64,000 nucleotides of DNA, from assembly GCA_035545735.1 (NCBI GenBank), contig DASZXS010000083.1, positions 62,001 to 126,000 on the forward strand, in the 5' to 3' direction. Made by a program: the position numbers and the translations under genes. Each line of letters opens with the position of its first letter. The first letter of the stretch is position 1. This DNA is from JAJYKC01 sp035545735. Lineage in GTDB: Bacteria > Acidobacteriota > Terriglobia > Bryobacterales > Bryobacteraceae. The notes beneath the pieces are model-generated. The model did not search any database. It had not been told where the DNA came from and was given only the letters and a program-made list of their open reading frames with translations. Of the stretch, positions 48,891 to 57,822 are shown piece after piece.

Positions 48891-49772
48891 ATGGCGGCGG
48901 CGAATATCATCTCGGTGGATGTAGAGGACTACTTTCAGGTGGAGGCCTTTGCCGGCGTTGTCGATCGCTCCTCCTGGTCCACTTTTCCGTGCCGCGTCGA
49001 AGCAAATACCCGGCGGCTTCTCGATCTGTTCGATGAAATGCGCGTTAAGGGGACTTTCTTTACCCTCGGATGGATCGCCGAACGCTATCCGGGCGTAGTG
49101 CGGGAAATTGCCGCGCGGGGCCATGAGCTTGCGTGCCATTCCTACTGGCACCGCCTTATCTATAAGCTCACTCGCGAAGAATTCCGCACCGACACGCTGG
49201 AAGCCAGGGATCGCATCGAGCAGGCCGCGGGCTCAGCGGTTTTCGGCTACCGCGCGCCGAGCTATTCCATCACGAAAGCCTCTCTGTGGGCGCTCGATGT
49301 CCTCGCCGAAGCCGGATTCACTTACGATTCGAGCATTTTCCCCATTCGCCACGATACCTACGGGATCCCCGATGCCCCGCGCCGGCCTTTTCGACTGGAC
49401 ACCTCCTCGGGGCCGATCGATGAGTTTCCCATCTCGACGTTTCGCTTCGCCGCAGGACCGAATTTCCCGGTCGGCGGTGGAGGCTATCTGCGCATCTTCC
49501 CGTTCCCGTATAACCGCTTCGGTTTCGCGAGGCTGAGGAAAGAAAATCTGCCCCTCATCACCTACGTCCATCCCTGGGAGGTCGATCCGGAACAGCCGCG
49601 CCTGCAGGGACGCTGGAAATCGAAATTGAGGCACTACACAAATTTGGGGAAGACATATTCGCGTCTGCGGGCACTGCTTGGCATGGGCGGATTTACCAGT
49701 TTTCGGGATTCCGGACTGCTGGGCAACATCGGGCCGGCGCGTTTGGCGGCCAGCGGCGTCAAGGAGCGGTGA
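48891..49772 (+). CDS. Polysaccharide deacetylase, XrtA/PEP-CTERM-associated type (DUF3473)
   Basis: A 293-residue cytoplasmic-type NodB-fold enzyme. SVDVEDYFQVEAF at residues 8-20 holds the catalytic Asp pair; GTFFTLGWIAERYP, HELACHSYWHRLIYKLT with the metal His residues, and GYRAPSYSIT follow. The C-terminal part (GGGGYLRIFPFPYNRFGF and YVHPWEVDPEQPR) is DUF3473. This subfamily usually sits in exopolysaccharide clusters with exosortase XrtA. Here it leads a three-gene cluster with a methyltransferase (4-bp overlap) and a GT2 transferase. Confidence 0.9.
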   Translation: MAAANIISVDVEDYFQVEAFAGVVDRSSWSTFPCRVEANTRRLLDLFDEMRVKGTFFTLGWIAERYPGVVREIAARGHELACHSYWHRLIYKLTREEFRTDTLEARDRIEQAAGSAVFGYRAPSYSITKASLWALDVLAEAGFTYDSSIFPIRHDTYGIPDAPRRPFRLDTSSGPIDEFPISTFRFAAGPNFPVGGGGYLRIFPFPYNRFGFARLRKENLPLITYVHPWEVDPEQPRLQGRWKSKLRHYTNLGKTYSRLRALLGMGGFTSFRDSGLLGNIGPARLAASGVKER

Positions 49773-50434
49773 GCCGGATGAGGAAAGACACCATGCCCGA
49801 GGTGGCGCGTTATTGGAACGCCATCGCCGGCGATTTCGACGCCATCTACACGGGCAGGGGTAAGAGCCGTTTCAGCCGTTTTCTGGACCAGACGCTCCGC
49901 AAAGACATTTACGGCCGCTTCGAGTGGGTCATGGAGCGCTCCGGGAACGTCGCCGGGAAAACAATCTGCGACGTCGGGTGCGGCTCCGGCCGTTTTGTAA
50001 GCGCCTTTGCGCGGAAGGGCGCGTCGGTTACCGGAATCGATATCGCGCCCGAGATGATTCGCATGGCGCGCGCACTGGCATCGCGCGAGGGCGTCGCCGG
50101 GCAATGCGAGTTTCACGTCTCGGATATTCTCAACTGGAAAGCAGATCGCACTTTTGACGAAACTATTGCCATCGGCTTCTGGGATTACATCGCGGATCCA
50201 CCCGAGCGCCTGCGCCGGATTCGGGCTATGACGGGCGAAAAATTCCTTTCCGCCTGGCCGCGGTTATGGACCTGGCGTATGCCGGTCCGTAAGGTCCGCC
50301 TCAGCTTGGGAGGCTGCCCGGTCTATTTCTTTCGCCGGCGGCGCGTTGTCAGGATGCTCGAAGAAGCCGGCTTCGAAGTGCTGCGCGTCGACGTTGTGGG
50401 GAAACTCTTCTGCGTGGAGTCGCGGCCGCGGTAG
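49769..50434 (+). CDS. Class I SAM-dependent methyltransferase
   Basis: A 221-residue Rossmann-fold methyltransferase. The SAM-binding motif I is ICDVGCGSGRFVSAFARKGASVTGIDIAPEM (residues about 68-98); motif post-I Asp and a later FDETIAIGFWDYIADPPERL motif IV-like stretch are visible. It starts at GTG 49769, overlapping the deacetylase by 4 bp. The C-terminal residues MLEEAGFEVLRVDVVGKLFCVES fit small-molecule methyltransferases. Context suggests a sugar or polysaccharide precursor as substrate, but that is inference. Confidence 0.87.
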   Translation: MSRMRKDTMPEVARYWNAIAGDFDAIYTGRGKSRFSRFLDQTLRKDIYGRFEWVMERSGNVAGKTICDVGCGSGRFVSAFARKGASVTGIDIAPEMIRMARALASREGVAGQCEFHVSDILNWKADRTFDETIAIGFWDYIADPPERLRRIRAMTGEKFLSAWPRLWTWRMPVRKVRLSLGGCPVYFFRRRRVVRMLEEAGFEVLRVDVVGKLFCVESRPR

Positions 50435-50450
50435 GAGCCGGCCCGCCCGG

Positions 50451-51581
50451 ATGCCGCTCGCGATTTGGTTTTGGGTTTCGGCCGGACTGGTCCTCTACGC
50501 GTATGCCGGCTATCCGGTTTTGCTCCTTCTGCTGCGCGTCTTCACGCACCGCCCCGTACATAAGGACGCGATGACTCCCAGCGTCTCGATTCTGATTCCC
50601 TCCTACAATGAAGCGGAAGTCATCGCGGCGAAAATCGAAAATGCCGTGGCGCTGGATTATCCGGCGGATCGCCTCGAGGTGGTGGTCGCCTCAGACGGCT
50701 CCACCGACCGGACGGCGGAAATTGCCCGCGAGGCAATCGCCGCGCGCGGGGCGGGCGATCACATGCACGTCTTCGACTACCCCATGAACCGCGGAAAAGT
50801 CGCCGTGCTCAATGATGCCGTCCCCCGCCTGACAGGCGAGATTGTCGTCTTCACCGACGCCGCCGCGATGTTCGCGCCGGACGCCATTCGCAAACTCGTC
50901 CGTAACTATGCCGACCCGGAGGTCGGCGCGGCGGGTGGAGTCTATCAAGTGCGCCGCCCCGACGCCGCCGCCACTGGCGCGCAGGAGGACTTCTATTGGA
51001 AGTACGAGACGTTCCTCAAGAAGCTCGAAGCCTCGATGGGGTCCGTGCTCGGCGCTCACGGGCAGATTCACTCTGTGCGCCGGAATCTCTATCCGTTCCC
51101 CGCCTCCGGCACCATCAACGACGATTACGTGATTCCCGTCCAGGTGCTGCAACGCGGCTACCGCGTCGCCTACGAACCCGAAGCAATCGTGTATGAGGAG
51201 GCGCGGGAGATGAGCGGCTTCGGACGCCGCGTCCGCATTATGGCCGGAAATTTTCAGCAACTGGCCGAAATTCGATACTTTTTGCGTCCTCTCCGCACGC
51301 GCTGCCTGTTCTATTTCCTTTCCCACAAAGCGGCCCGGCTGGCGGTCCCTTTCGCCATGCTGACGGCGCTGATGCTGAATTTTCTTCTGCTGGCCAGCCA
51401 GCCTTACCGCGCTCTTTTTTGGCTGCAAGCGGCGTTCTACTCGCTCGCGGTGCTGGGAGCCGCGATGCCTCTGCGCCCTAAGGCTCTGCGCCTGCCTTTT
51501 TACTTCTGCATGGTGAACGCCGCCACGTTTGCCGGCGTCTATCACGCTCTCACCGGGCGCCGCCGCATGAATTGGAGCTAG
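50451..51581 (+). CDS. Glycosyltransferase family 2, membrane-associated
   Basis: A 376-residue processive-type GT2. An N-terminal hydrophobic helix (IWFWVSAGLVLYAYAGYPVLLLLL) precedes the GT-A domain: VSILIPSYNEAEVIAAKIENAVALDYP, VVASDGSTDRTAEIA, FTDAAAMFAPDAI (DxD-like) and a GTINDDYVIPVQVL acceptor motif. Three or so C-terminal helices follow. It resembles cellulose-synthase/hyaluronan-type exopolysaccharide polymerases, though no clear QxxRW is seen; RRVRIMAGNFQQL occupies that place. The ATG at 50451 is 16 bp after the methyltransferase stop, completing the deacetylase-methyltransferase-GT2 cluster. Confidence 0.87.
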   Translation: MPLAIWFWVSAGLVLYAYAGYPVLLLLLRVFTHRPVHKDAMTPSVSILIPSYNEAEVIAAKIENAVALDYPADRLEVVVASDGSTDRTAEIAREAIAARGAGDHMHVFDYPMNRGKVAVLNDAVPRLTGEIVVFTDAAAMFAPDAIRKLVRNYADPEVGAAGGVYQVRRPDAAATGAQEDFYWKYETFLKKLEASMGSVLGAHGQIHSVRRNLYPFPASGTINDDYVIPVQVLQRGYRVAYEPEAIVYEEAREMSGFGRRVRIMAGNFQQLAEIRYFLRPLRTRCLFYFLSHKAARLAVPFAMLTALMLNFLLLASQPYRALFWLQAAFYSLAVLGAAMPLRPKALRLPFYFCMVNAATFAGVYHALTGRRRMNWS

Positions 51582-51624
51582 GCGGCGGGCTGTTTTTTCG
51601 AGGTGCTATATTTGCTTCATTAAA

Positions 51625-53775
51625 ATGAAGCGATTTTTCTTCTTCGGGCGGCTGGGGGTTGCCGCCGCCTTTAGCCTTTCCCTGCTTTGCGCGCAGACGG
51701 CGGATGTTGTCCGGCCGCCGGCGGTTCCGTTGGTGGCTCACGATCCTTATTTCAGCATCTGGTCCATGGCCGATCATTTGAACGACCAGGAGACCAGGCA
51801 TTGGACCGGAAAGCCCAACCGGCTCACCGCCGTTCTTCGCGTGGACGGAAAACCTTATCAGGTGATGGGTCACGAGGGCCGGGGCGAGGCCTTGATTCCT
51901 CCGCTTCCTCAGACCGGATTGGAGGTGCTGCCGACCCGGACCCTTTATCAATTTTCCGGGGCCGGCGTGGATCTTCATCTCATGTTCCTTACACCGGCTC
52001 TGCCTTACGACCTGGATGTTCTTTCGCGTCCCCTTACTTACGTTGAGTGGCGCATCGCGTCCTCGGACGGCGGGAATCACCAGGTCGAACTCTATTTTGA
52101 CGCGGCCTCGGATCTGGTGGTCAATACTCCCGGGGAGGCGGTGGTCTCCAGCCGCTATTTGTTGGACGGCGAGACAGTGCTTCGGATGGGCTCGCGGGAG
52201 CAGCCGGTGCTTGCCAAACGCGGCGACGATCTGCGTATCGACTGGGGCTATCTCTATCTGATGGCGGATAAGCCGGACGGCGCGACGTACTCGGTGGCGC
52301 GCCACCGGGCGGCGCTCGCGGCGTTTGAGGCGGACGGACGGCTCCCCCGCTCGGACGATTTCTCCGGAGAAACGGTGCGCCGAGGCTCGCCGGAATCGCT
52401 TGCCGTGAGCGTCAATTTCGGGACCGTTGGCAGCCAGCCGGTTTCACGGTACCTGATGCTCGCCTACGACGACATCTACGCGATCGAATATTTCGAGCGC
52501 AAGACGCGGGCGTGGTGGCGGCGCAATGGCGCGGGTCCGGACGATCTGCTGCGCGCCGGGCGTGCCGAGCACGACGAGCTTCTGAAGAAAGCCTACACCT
52601 TTGACCACGAGCTCATGGCGGATCTTCGGAAAGCGGGGGGCGAGAAATATGCCCGCCTTGCCGCGCTCGCCTACCGGCAGACGCTGGCCGCGCACAAGCT
52701 GGTGGCCGACGCCGATGGGACCGCGTTGTATTTTCCCAAGGAGAATTTCAGCAACGGATGCATCGGAACGGTGGACGTGATCTATCCGAGCTCTCCCTTT
52801 ACGATGCTGTTCAATCCGCTGCTGCTCAAGGCGCAGCTTGAGCCGGTACTCGCATATGCCAGCATGCCGAGATGGCGCTGGCCTTTCGCGCCGCATGATC
52901 TGGGGACGTACCCGCAGGCGAACGGCCAGGTCTACGGCGGAGGTGAACGCACGGAAGAAAATCAGATGCCGGTGGAAGAGAGCGGAAACATGCTGATCAT
53001 GGTGGCTGCCCTCGCCCATATTGAAGGCAGCGCGGCTTTCGCGGAGAAGTACTGGTCGGAGCTAACGAAGTGGGCCGAATATCTGCGCGTCAAGGGGCTC
53101 GACCCGGAGAACCAGCTTTCCACCGACGACTTCGCGGGCCACCTGGCGCACAACGCGAACCTTTCCATCAAAGCGATTCTCGCGCTCGGCTCCTACGGCC
53201 AGCTCTGCGAGCTGACGGGGAGGAAAAGCGAAGCCGTCCGATATCACGATATCGCGGCAGACTTCGCGAAAAAGTGGCAAGAGCTCGCGCGGGAAGGCGA
53301 CCATTACCGCCTGGCCTTCGACCGGCCCGGAACCTGGAGCCAGAAGTACAACCTGGTGTGGGATCGCCTGCTGGGGTTGAACCTTTTTTCGCCCGATATC
53401 GTGCGGACCGAAGTGAACTATTATGAAGCGCGCCAAAACAAATACGGGCTGCCGCTCGATAACCGCCGCGATTACACCAAGCTCGACTGGCTGGTGTGGA
53501 CCGCGACGCTGGCGGGCAACCGCGCCAGCTTCGAGCAATTCGTCGCGCCGGCGTTCCGCTGGATGAACGAGACTCCTGCGCGCGTGCCGCTCACCGACTG
53601 GTACGACACGGTGACGGGCAAGCAGGAGGGTTTTCAGGCGCGATCGGTGGTGGGTGGCATTTTTATCCCGATGCTCTCCGACGCCGCGCTCTGGAAGAAA
53701 TATTCCACCTTGCCCCTCCAGCGCGGGGCGGCGGATCGTGATAGAAAAGGAAACAATCATGGAGACCCAAGGTAG
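51625..53775 (+). CDS. DUF5127/DUF4965/DUF1793 glutaminase-like protein, exported
   Basis: A 716-residue exported protein with a signal peptide (KRFFFFGRLGVAAAFSLSLL). It opens with PPAVPLVAHDPYFSIWSMADHLND (DUF5127), continues with RLAALAYRQTLAAHKLVAD and NGCIGTVDVIYPSSPFTMLFNPLLLKAQLEPVLAYA (DUF4965), and ends with TDDFAGHLAHNANLSIKAILALGSYGQL (DUF1793, an alpha/alpha-toroid region). The combination is that of fungal glutaminase GtaA and of many Bacteroidetes/Acidobacteria proteins probably acting on glycans; the true substrate is unclear. A TATATT (51607-51612) ends 12 nt before the ATG. Its end overlaps the Gfo/Idh/MocA gene by 17 bp. Confidence 0.82.
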   Translation: MKRFFFFGRLGVAAAFSLSLLCAQTADVVRPPAVPLVAHDPYFSIWSMADHLNDQETRHWTGKPNRLTAVLRVDGKPYQVMGHEGRGEALIPPLPQTGLEVLPTRTLYQFSGAGVDLHLMFLTPALPYDLDVLSRPLTYVEWRIASSDGGNHQVELYFDAASDLVVNTPGEAVVSSRYLLDGETVLRMGSREQPVLAKRGDDLRIDWGYLYLMADKPDGATYSVARHRAALAAFEADGRLPRSDDFSGETVRRGSPESLAVSVNFGTVGSQPVSRYLMLAYDDIYAIEYFERKTRAWWRRNGAGPDDLLRAGRAEHDELLKKAYTFDHELMADLRKAGGEKYARLAALAYRQTLAAHKLVADADGTALYFPKENFSNGCIGTVDVIYPSSPFTMLFNPLLLKAQLEPVLAYASMPRWRWPFAPHDLGTYPQANGQVYGGGERTEENQMPVEESGNMLIMVAALAHIEGSAAFAEKYWSELTKWAEYLRVKGLDPENQLSTDDFAGHLAHNANLSIKAILALGSYGQLCELTGRKSEAVRYHDIAADFAKKWQELAREGDHYRLAFDRPGTWSQKYNLVWDRLLGLNLFSPDIVRTEVNYYEARQNKYGLPLDNRRDYTKLDWLVWTATLAGNRASFEQFVAPAFRWMNETPARVPLTDWYDTVTGKQEGFQARSVVGGIFIPMLSDAALWKKYSTLPLQRGAADRDRKGNNHGDPR

Positions 53776-55126
53776 AAGGCAATTCGTCAAAACAGCATCC
53801 GCCGCAATCGCCACGGCGGCGTTTCCTATTCTCGGCGCGAACGATTCGATCCGAGTGGGTATCGTGGGGCTCGGCGGGCGCGGGCGAGATCACATCGAGT
53901 ACTACACCAAACTCAAATCAACGTGCCGAATTGCCGCCATTTGCGATGTGAACCAGGCGGCGCGAGAGCGCGCGCAGGCCCAGATCCGCAAGTTGAGCAA
54001 CATGGACGTCACCCAGTATGTCGACATGCGCGACATGTTCGCCTCGAAGGATGTGGACGCGGTTTCGCTCCCGCTGCCGAACCACTGGCATGCGCTGGCG
54101 ACAATCTGGGCCTGCCAGGCCGGCAAGGACGTCTATGTCGAAAAGCCGGCGAGCCATAACGTTTTCGAATCCCATCAGATGGTGGCCGCCGCGCGCAAAT
54201 ACAACCGCATGGTGCAAGTCGGGATGCAGAGCCGTTCGGTTACCCATAAGATGCACGCGGTGAAACTGCTGGCAGACGGAGTGGTGGGGGAGCTATATCA
54301 CGCGCGCGGACTGTGCTTCCGTCGGCGCTTTTCCATTGGCCATACACCGGATGCGCCTGTACCTCCCGGCCTCGACTGGAATCGCTTCCTGGGGCCGGCG
54401 CAATATAAGCCATACAGCCAGAACAAATTCGCTTATACCTGGCACTGGTTTTGGGATACCGGCAATGGCGATTTCGGAAACCAGGGAATTCACGAGTTGG
54501 ATATCTGCCTGTGGGGACTGGCGCGCACCGGATGGCCGAAGGACGTTTCGGGAACCGGCGGCAAGTTTGTCTGGAAGGACGATCAGGAAACGCCCAACAC
54601 GCTGCAGACCTGTTTCAACTTCGGCGACGCGGAAGTGACGTTCGACGTCCGCAATCTTCCCACGCCGCTCGAAGGACTGCTCCCGATGAAGGGTCCGAAT
54701 TTCACCGGGAATATTTTCTTCGGAGAGCAAGGCTTCCTGGTGGTGGATCCCGACGGATTCCAGGTATACAAGAGCACAGCGGGCAACGTGGACGCTTCGA
54801 AAACGCACGGCGCCGGCGTGGCGCGCTTTGAAAAATACGAGAAAACCATGGACGAAAAAGCGACCGAGAACGACGACGACGCGACCGTCCCGCACATGCA
54901 CAATTTCCTCGACGCGATTCGGGCGAGGGACCATAAACTGCTGCATGCCGACATCGAAATCGGCGCGCGGTCGGCCTCTTTTGTTCATATGGGTAACATC
55001 AGCTACCGCACGGGGCGGTCTCTGCGCGTCGCGCAGGCAACGGGCCGGTTTCTCGAAGCCGACGACGCAAACGCGCTGCTGACGCGGGATTACCGGGAGC
55101 CGTTCGTGGTGCCGCGCGAGGTTTAG
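53759..55126 (+). CDS. Gfo/Idh/MocA-family oxidoreductase with Tat-type signal
   Basis: A 455-residue NAD(P)-dependent sugar-type oxidoreductase. The N-terminus METQGRRQFVKTASAAIATA fits a twin-arginine signal (RRQFVK). The Rossmann motif is IRVGIVGLGGRGRDHIEYY, and the catalytic strand VDAVSLPLPNHWHALATIWACQAGKDVYVEKPASHN contains the conserved EKP. The C-terminal domain is the usual beta-sheet. Exported members (like Gfo) keep the cofactor bound. AAAAGGAAA precedes the ATG at 53759, 17 bp inside the upstream gene. Close linkage to the DUF4965 gene suggests action on a sugar released outside the cytoplasm. Confidence 0.9.
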   Translation: METQGRRQFVKTASAAIATAAFPILGANDSIRVGIVGLGGRGRDHIEYYTKLKSTCRIAAICDVNQAARERAQAQIRKLSNMDVTQYVDMRDMFASKDVDAVSLPLPNHWHALATIWACQAGKDVYVEKPASHNVFESHQMVAAARKYNRMVQVGMQSRSVTHKMHAVKLLADGVVGELYHARGLCFRRRFSIGHTPDAPVPPGLDWNRFLGPAQYKPYSQNKFAYTWHWFWDTGNGDFGNQGIHELDICLWGLARTGWPKDVSGTGGKFVWKDDQETPNTLQTCFNFGDAEVTFDVRNLPTPLEGLLPMKGPNFTGNIFFGEQGFLVVDPDGFQVYKSTAGNVDASKTHGAGVARFEKYEKTMDEKATENDDDATVPHMHNFLDAIRARDHKLLHADIEIGARSASFVHMGNISYRTGRSLRVAQATGRFLEADDANALLTRDYREPFVVPREV

Positions 55127-55176
55127 GCGGGTCAAGACGGGGACGCAGCCGGAGTTTTCAGGCCGCCGCGTCCTCC

Positions 55177-57684
55177 TCACTCGTAGCGGAGGGCTCGGAT
55201 GGGGTCGATTTTCGTGGCTCGCCGCGCCGGAAAATAGCCGGCCGCGAACGCAACGGCGAGCAGCGCCACGGTCGCCGCGATGAACACCAGGGGATCGCGA
55301 GCGTTGAGCCCGAAAAGCTGGCTTTCGACATAACGCGAAAGCGCCAGGGCGATGGGGATACCAACCGCCGTTCCGGCGATTGACAGAACCATCACCTCCC
55401 GCATCACCAGGCGCAAGACGTTGAAGCGCTCCGCTCCGAGGGCAATTCGTATACCGATCTCGGAAGTCCGCCGCGTGACGTTATAGGCGATTAAGCCATA
55501 GAGGCCGATGGCTGCCAGGAGAGTCGCCAAAACCCCGAAAGCGAGCGAGAGCGCGGCGACCAGGCGGTCCGTGTACACTGTGTCGTTGATCTGGACTCGC
55601 ATGGTTTCCATGCCGCGAACGGGAACCCCGGCGTCGATCTGACTCACGGCCGCGCGGAGAGCGGGAAATAGCGACTCGGGATCGCGGCTGGTACGGGCAT
55701 AGACGTGTACGTAGCCCGCGCAATCCGGATCCTGCGCACAGGGCGAATATGCAAAGCGGGGAATTTTTCCGCGGAGGTTCTGGCTTTGTATATCGCGCAC
55801 CAGGCCCACGATTTCGGTGTCCAGTTTCACGTCGCCTCCGCCAAACGTCATGTGGCGGCCCACGGGGTTTCGGCCCTGAAAGAAGTAGCGCGCGAACGCC
55901 TCGTTGACGATCACTACCTTGGGCGCGCCCTTCGTGTCGGAATCGCGAAACTCGCGCCCCACCAGGAGCGGGATGCCCAGAGTGGAAATGTATCCCGGGG
56001 CGATGGAGTCGCGGTTGACGTTCATATTCTCTTCTTCGCGGGCGGTATAGCCTTCCACGGTGACGTTCGAGCTCCGGTCGGAATCGGTAAACGCTCCCAT
56101 GGATCCGGCGCTGGCGCGCGTCACGCCGGGCAGCGCATTGACGCGCTGCAGCAGATCCTTGACGAAGCCGGAGGCACGTTCCGGTGAATATCCCACCAAT
56201 TGAGGACTCACCGAGAACGTGACGAGGTTTTCGACATGGAAGCCGGGGTTGTGGGTCATCAGGTTCGCCAAACTGCGCGAAAAGAGTCCACAGGCCACCA
56301 GCAGCAGAAGCGACAGCGCAACCTGCGCGATGACCAATATCCGGCGGAAGCCAGCCTGGCCGCCGCTCGCGGTGGTGGAACCCGACTGGTCCTTCAGATT
56401 TTGTGAGATCGCGGATCGGCCCGCCTCAAGAGCCGGAGCCAATCCAAAAAGGACGCCGGCCGAGAGCGAAAGGATCAAGTTGAAAGCGAGGACCCGGCCG
56501 TCCAGGAAAGAGGACGCTCCGAGAAACGAGCCCGCCGAATCTTCGGGCAGCATTTTCAGCAAGAGCGCGACGGTCCATCCGGAAACAAGGATGCCCAGGA
56601 GGCCGCCCGCGATGGAAAGGATGACGCTCTCGGTCAGAAGCTGACGCATCAGGCCCCAGCGGGTGGCGCCGATGGCGATTCGGATGGCGATTTCGCGGCG
56701 TCTACCGGCGGCGCGCGCGATCAGCAGATTCGCGACATTGGCGCAGACGATTAACAGCACCAGGCCGACGAGCGCCATGAGGACGGTGAGCGGCCGGCCC
56801 CAGGACCGGCCCAGTTGATTGATTCCCTGCGCGGCCGGCAAAAGGCCCAAACGCTTGCCGAGAAACTCGGTCCGGAAGCGCGGGCTTTTGCTCTTCATCT
56901 GAACGAGCTCTTCTTCAAGGATCGAATGATAGACCGGCTGCGTGGCGGCGGCCGCGCGCCGCGCATCCATGCCGGGGGCGAGACGCGCGAAGAGATTCAG
57001 CCAGTGGACTCTGCGATCCGTAAATCCGGTCGCCGGCCAGGATGGGCTAATTTCCAGCTTCATCGCAATTGGCGCGAAAATCTCGGCTTCCTGGCCGGGC
57101 ATTACACCCCGAAACCCGGCGGCGGAGACGCCAATGACGGTCATCGGATGATTGTTGACGCGGATGGTCTTCCCCACGATGGACCGGTCCCCGCCAAAAC
57201 GCCGCACCCAATAGGCATGCGCGAGGACGACTACCGGGGCGGCTCCAGGCGCTTTGTCCTCGGCGGGCGTAAAGAACCGGCCCAGAAAGGGCCGGACGCC
57301 GAGGACGTCAAAAAAATTCCCGGAGACGATCTCGGCGCTGGCGATATCGGTCTCACCGCCGTTCATGACGCTCACCGCAGCCCCGGAGCGAGCGATGATC
57401 CCGGCGAACACGGTGGAGCGGTCGCGAAGATCCTGGTACATGGGAACGGAAAAAACGGTCTGGTTGTTGTCGCTGGACGTCCAGCCCGGGTCCGGGCCGG
57501 GCGCATCGAACACAACCAGGCGGTTGGGATCGGAGACCGGCAAGGAACGAAGGAGCGCCTGATCGAGCAGAGAAAAGATCGCCGTATTGGCGCCGATGCC
57601 TAGCGCGAGCGAAAGCAGGGCAACGATGGTGAACCCCGGCGATCGAAGCAAAGTGCGAATGGCGACGCGGCAATCGTTCAGCAT
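55177..57684 (-). CDS. ADOP-type ABC transporter permease (double MacB/FtsX)
   Basis: An 835-residue permease with two MacB-FtsX units. Unit 1: a first helix (LLRSPGFTIVALLSLALGIGANTAIFSLLDQALL), a periplasmic core with EIVSGNFFDVLGVRPFLGR, and an FtsX domain around 305-450 (LTVLMALVGLVLLIVCANVANLLIARAAGRRREIAIRIAIGA). Unit 2: a second core (ISTLGIPLLVGREFRDSDT...VNEAFARYFF) and a second FtsX domain with SLAFGVLATLLAAIGLYGLIAYNVTRRTSEIGIRIALGA. This single-chain arrangement is typical of Acidobacteria. No ATPase gene is adjacent; mechanotransmission or efflux roles are inferred from MacB. It is divergent from the RNase R gene. Confidence 0.92.
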   Translation of the reverse strand: MLNDCRVAIRTLLRSPGFTIVALLSLALGIGANTAIFSLLDQALLRSLPVSDPNRLVVFDAPGPDPGWTSSDNNQTVFSVPMYQDLRDRSTVFAGIIARSGAAVSVMNGGETDIASAEIVSGNFFDVLGVRPFLGRFFTPAEDKAPGAAPVVVLAHAYWVRRFGGDRSIVGKTIRVNNHPMTVIGVSAAGFRGVMPGQEAEIFAPIAMKLEISPSWPATGFTDRRVHWLNLFARLAPGMDARRAAAATQPVYHSILEEELVQMKSKSPRFRTEFLGKRLGLLPAAQGINQLGRSWGRPLTVLMALVGLVLLIVCANVANLLIARAAGRRREIAIRIAIGATRWGLMRQLLTESVILSIAGGLLGILVSGWTVALLLKMLPEDSAGSFLGASSFLDGRVLAFNLILSLSAGVLFGLAPALEAGRSAISQNLKDQSGSTTASGGQAGFRRILVIAQVALSLLLLVACGLFSRSLANLMTHNPGFHVENLVTFSVSPQLVGYSPERASGFVKDLLQRVNALPGVTRASAGSMGAFTDSDRSSNVTVEGYTAREEENMNVNRDSIAPGYISTLGIPLLVGREFRDSDTKGAPKVVIVNEAFARYFFQGRNPVGRHMTFGGGDVKLDTEIVGLVRDIQSQNLRGKIPRFAYSPCAQDPDCAGYVHVYARTSRDPESLFPALRAAVSQIDAGVPVRGMETMRVQINDTVYTDRLVAALSLAFGVLATLLAAIGLYGLIAYNVTRRTSEIGIRIALGAERFNVLRLVMREVMVLSIAGTAVGIPIALALSRYVESQLFGLNARDPLVFIAATVALLAVAFAAGYFPARRATKIDPIRALRYE

Positions 57685-57822
57685 AGTCCGCCGCTAAAGG
57701 AGCAATCGAAGTTCCACATGCAAGCCTGTGAGATTCAAGGTCTTGCTCGGGATCATCGGCTTCGAAATGTCCGATTCCGGGACGCGCGCCCTTGAAACCA
57801 GCACACGTGCTAGCCTTTTCCC

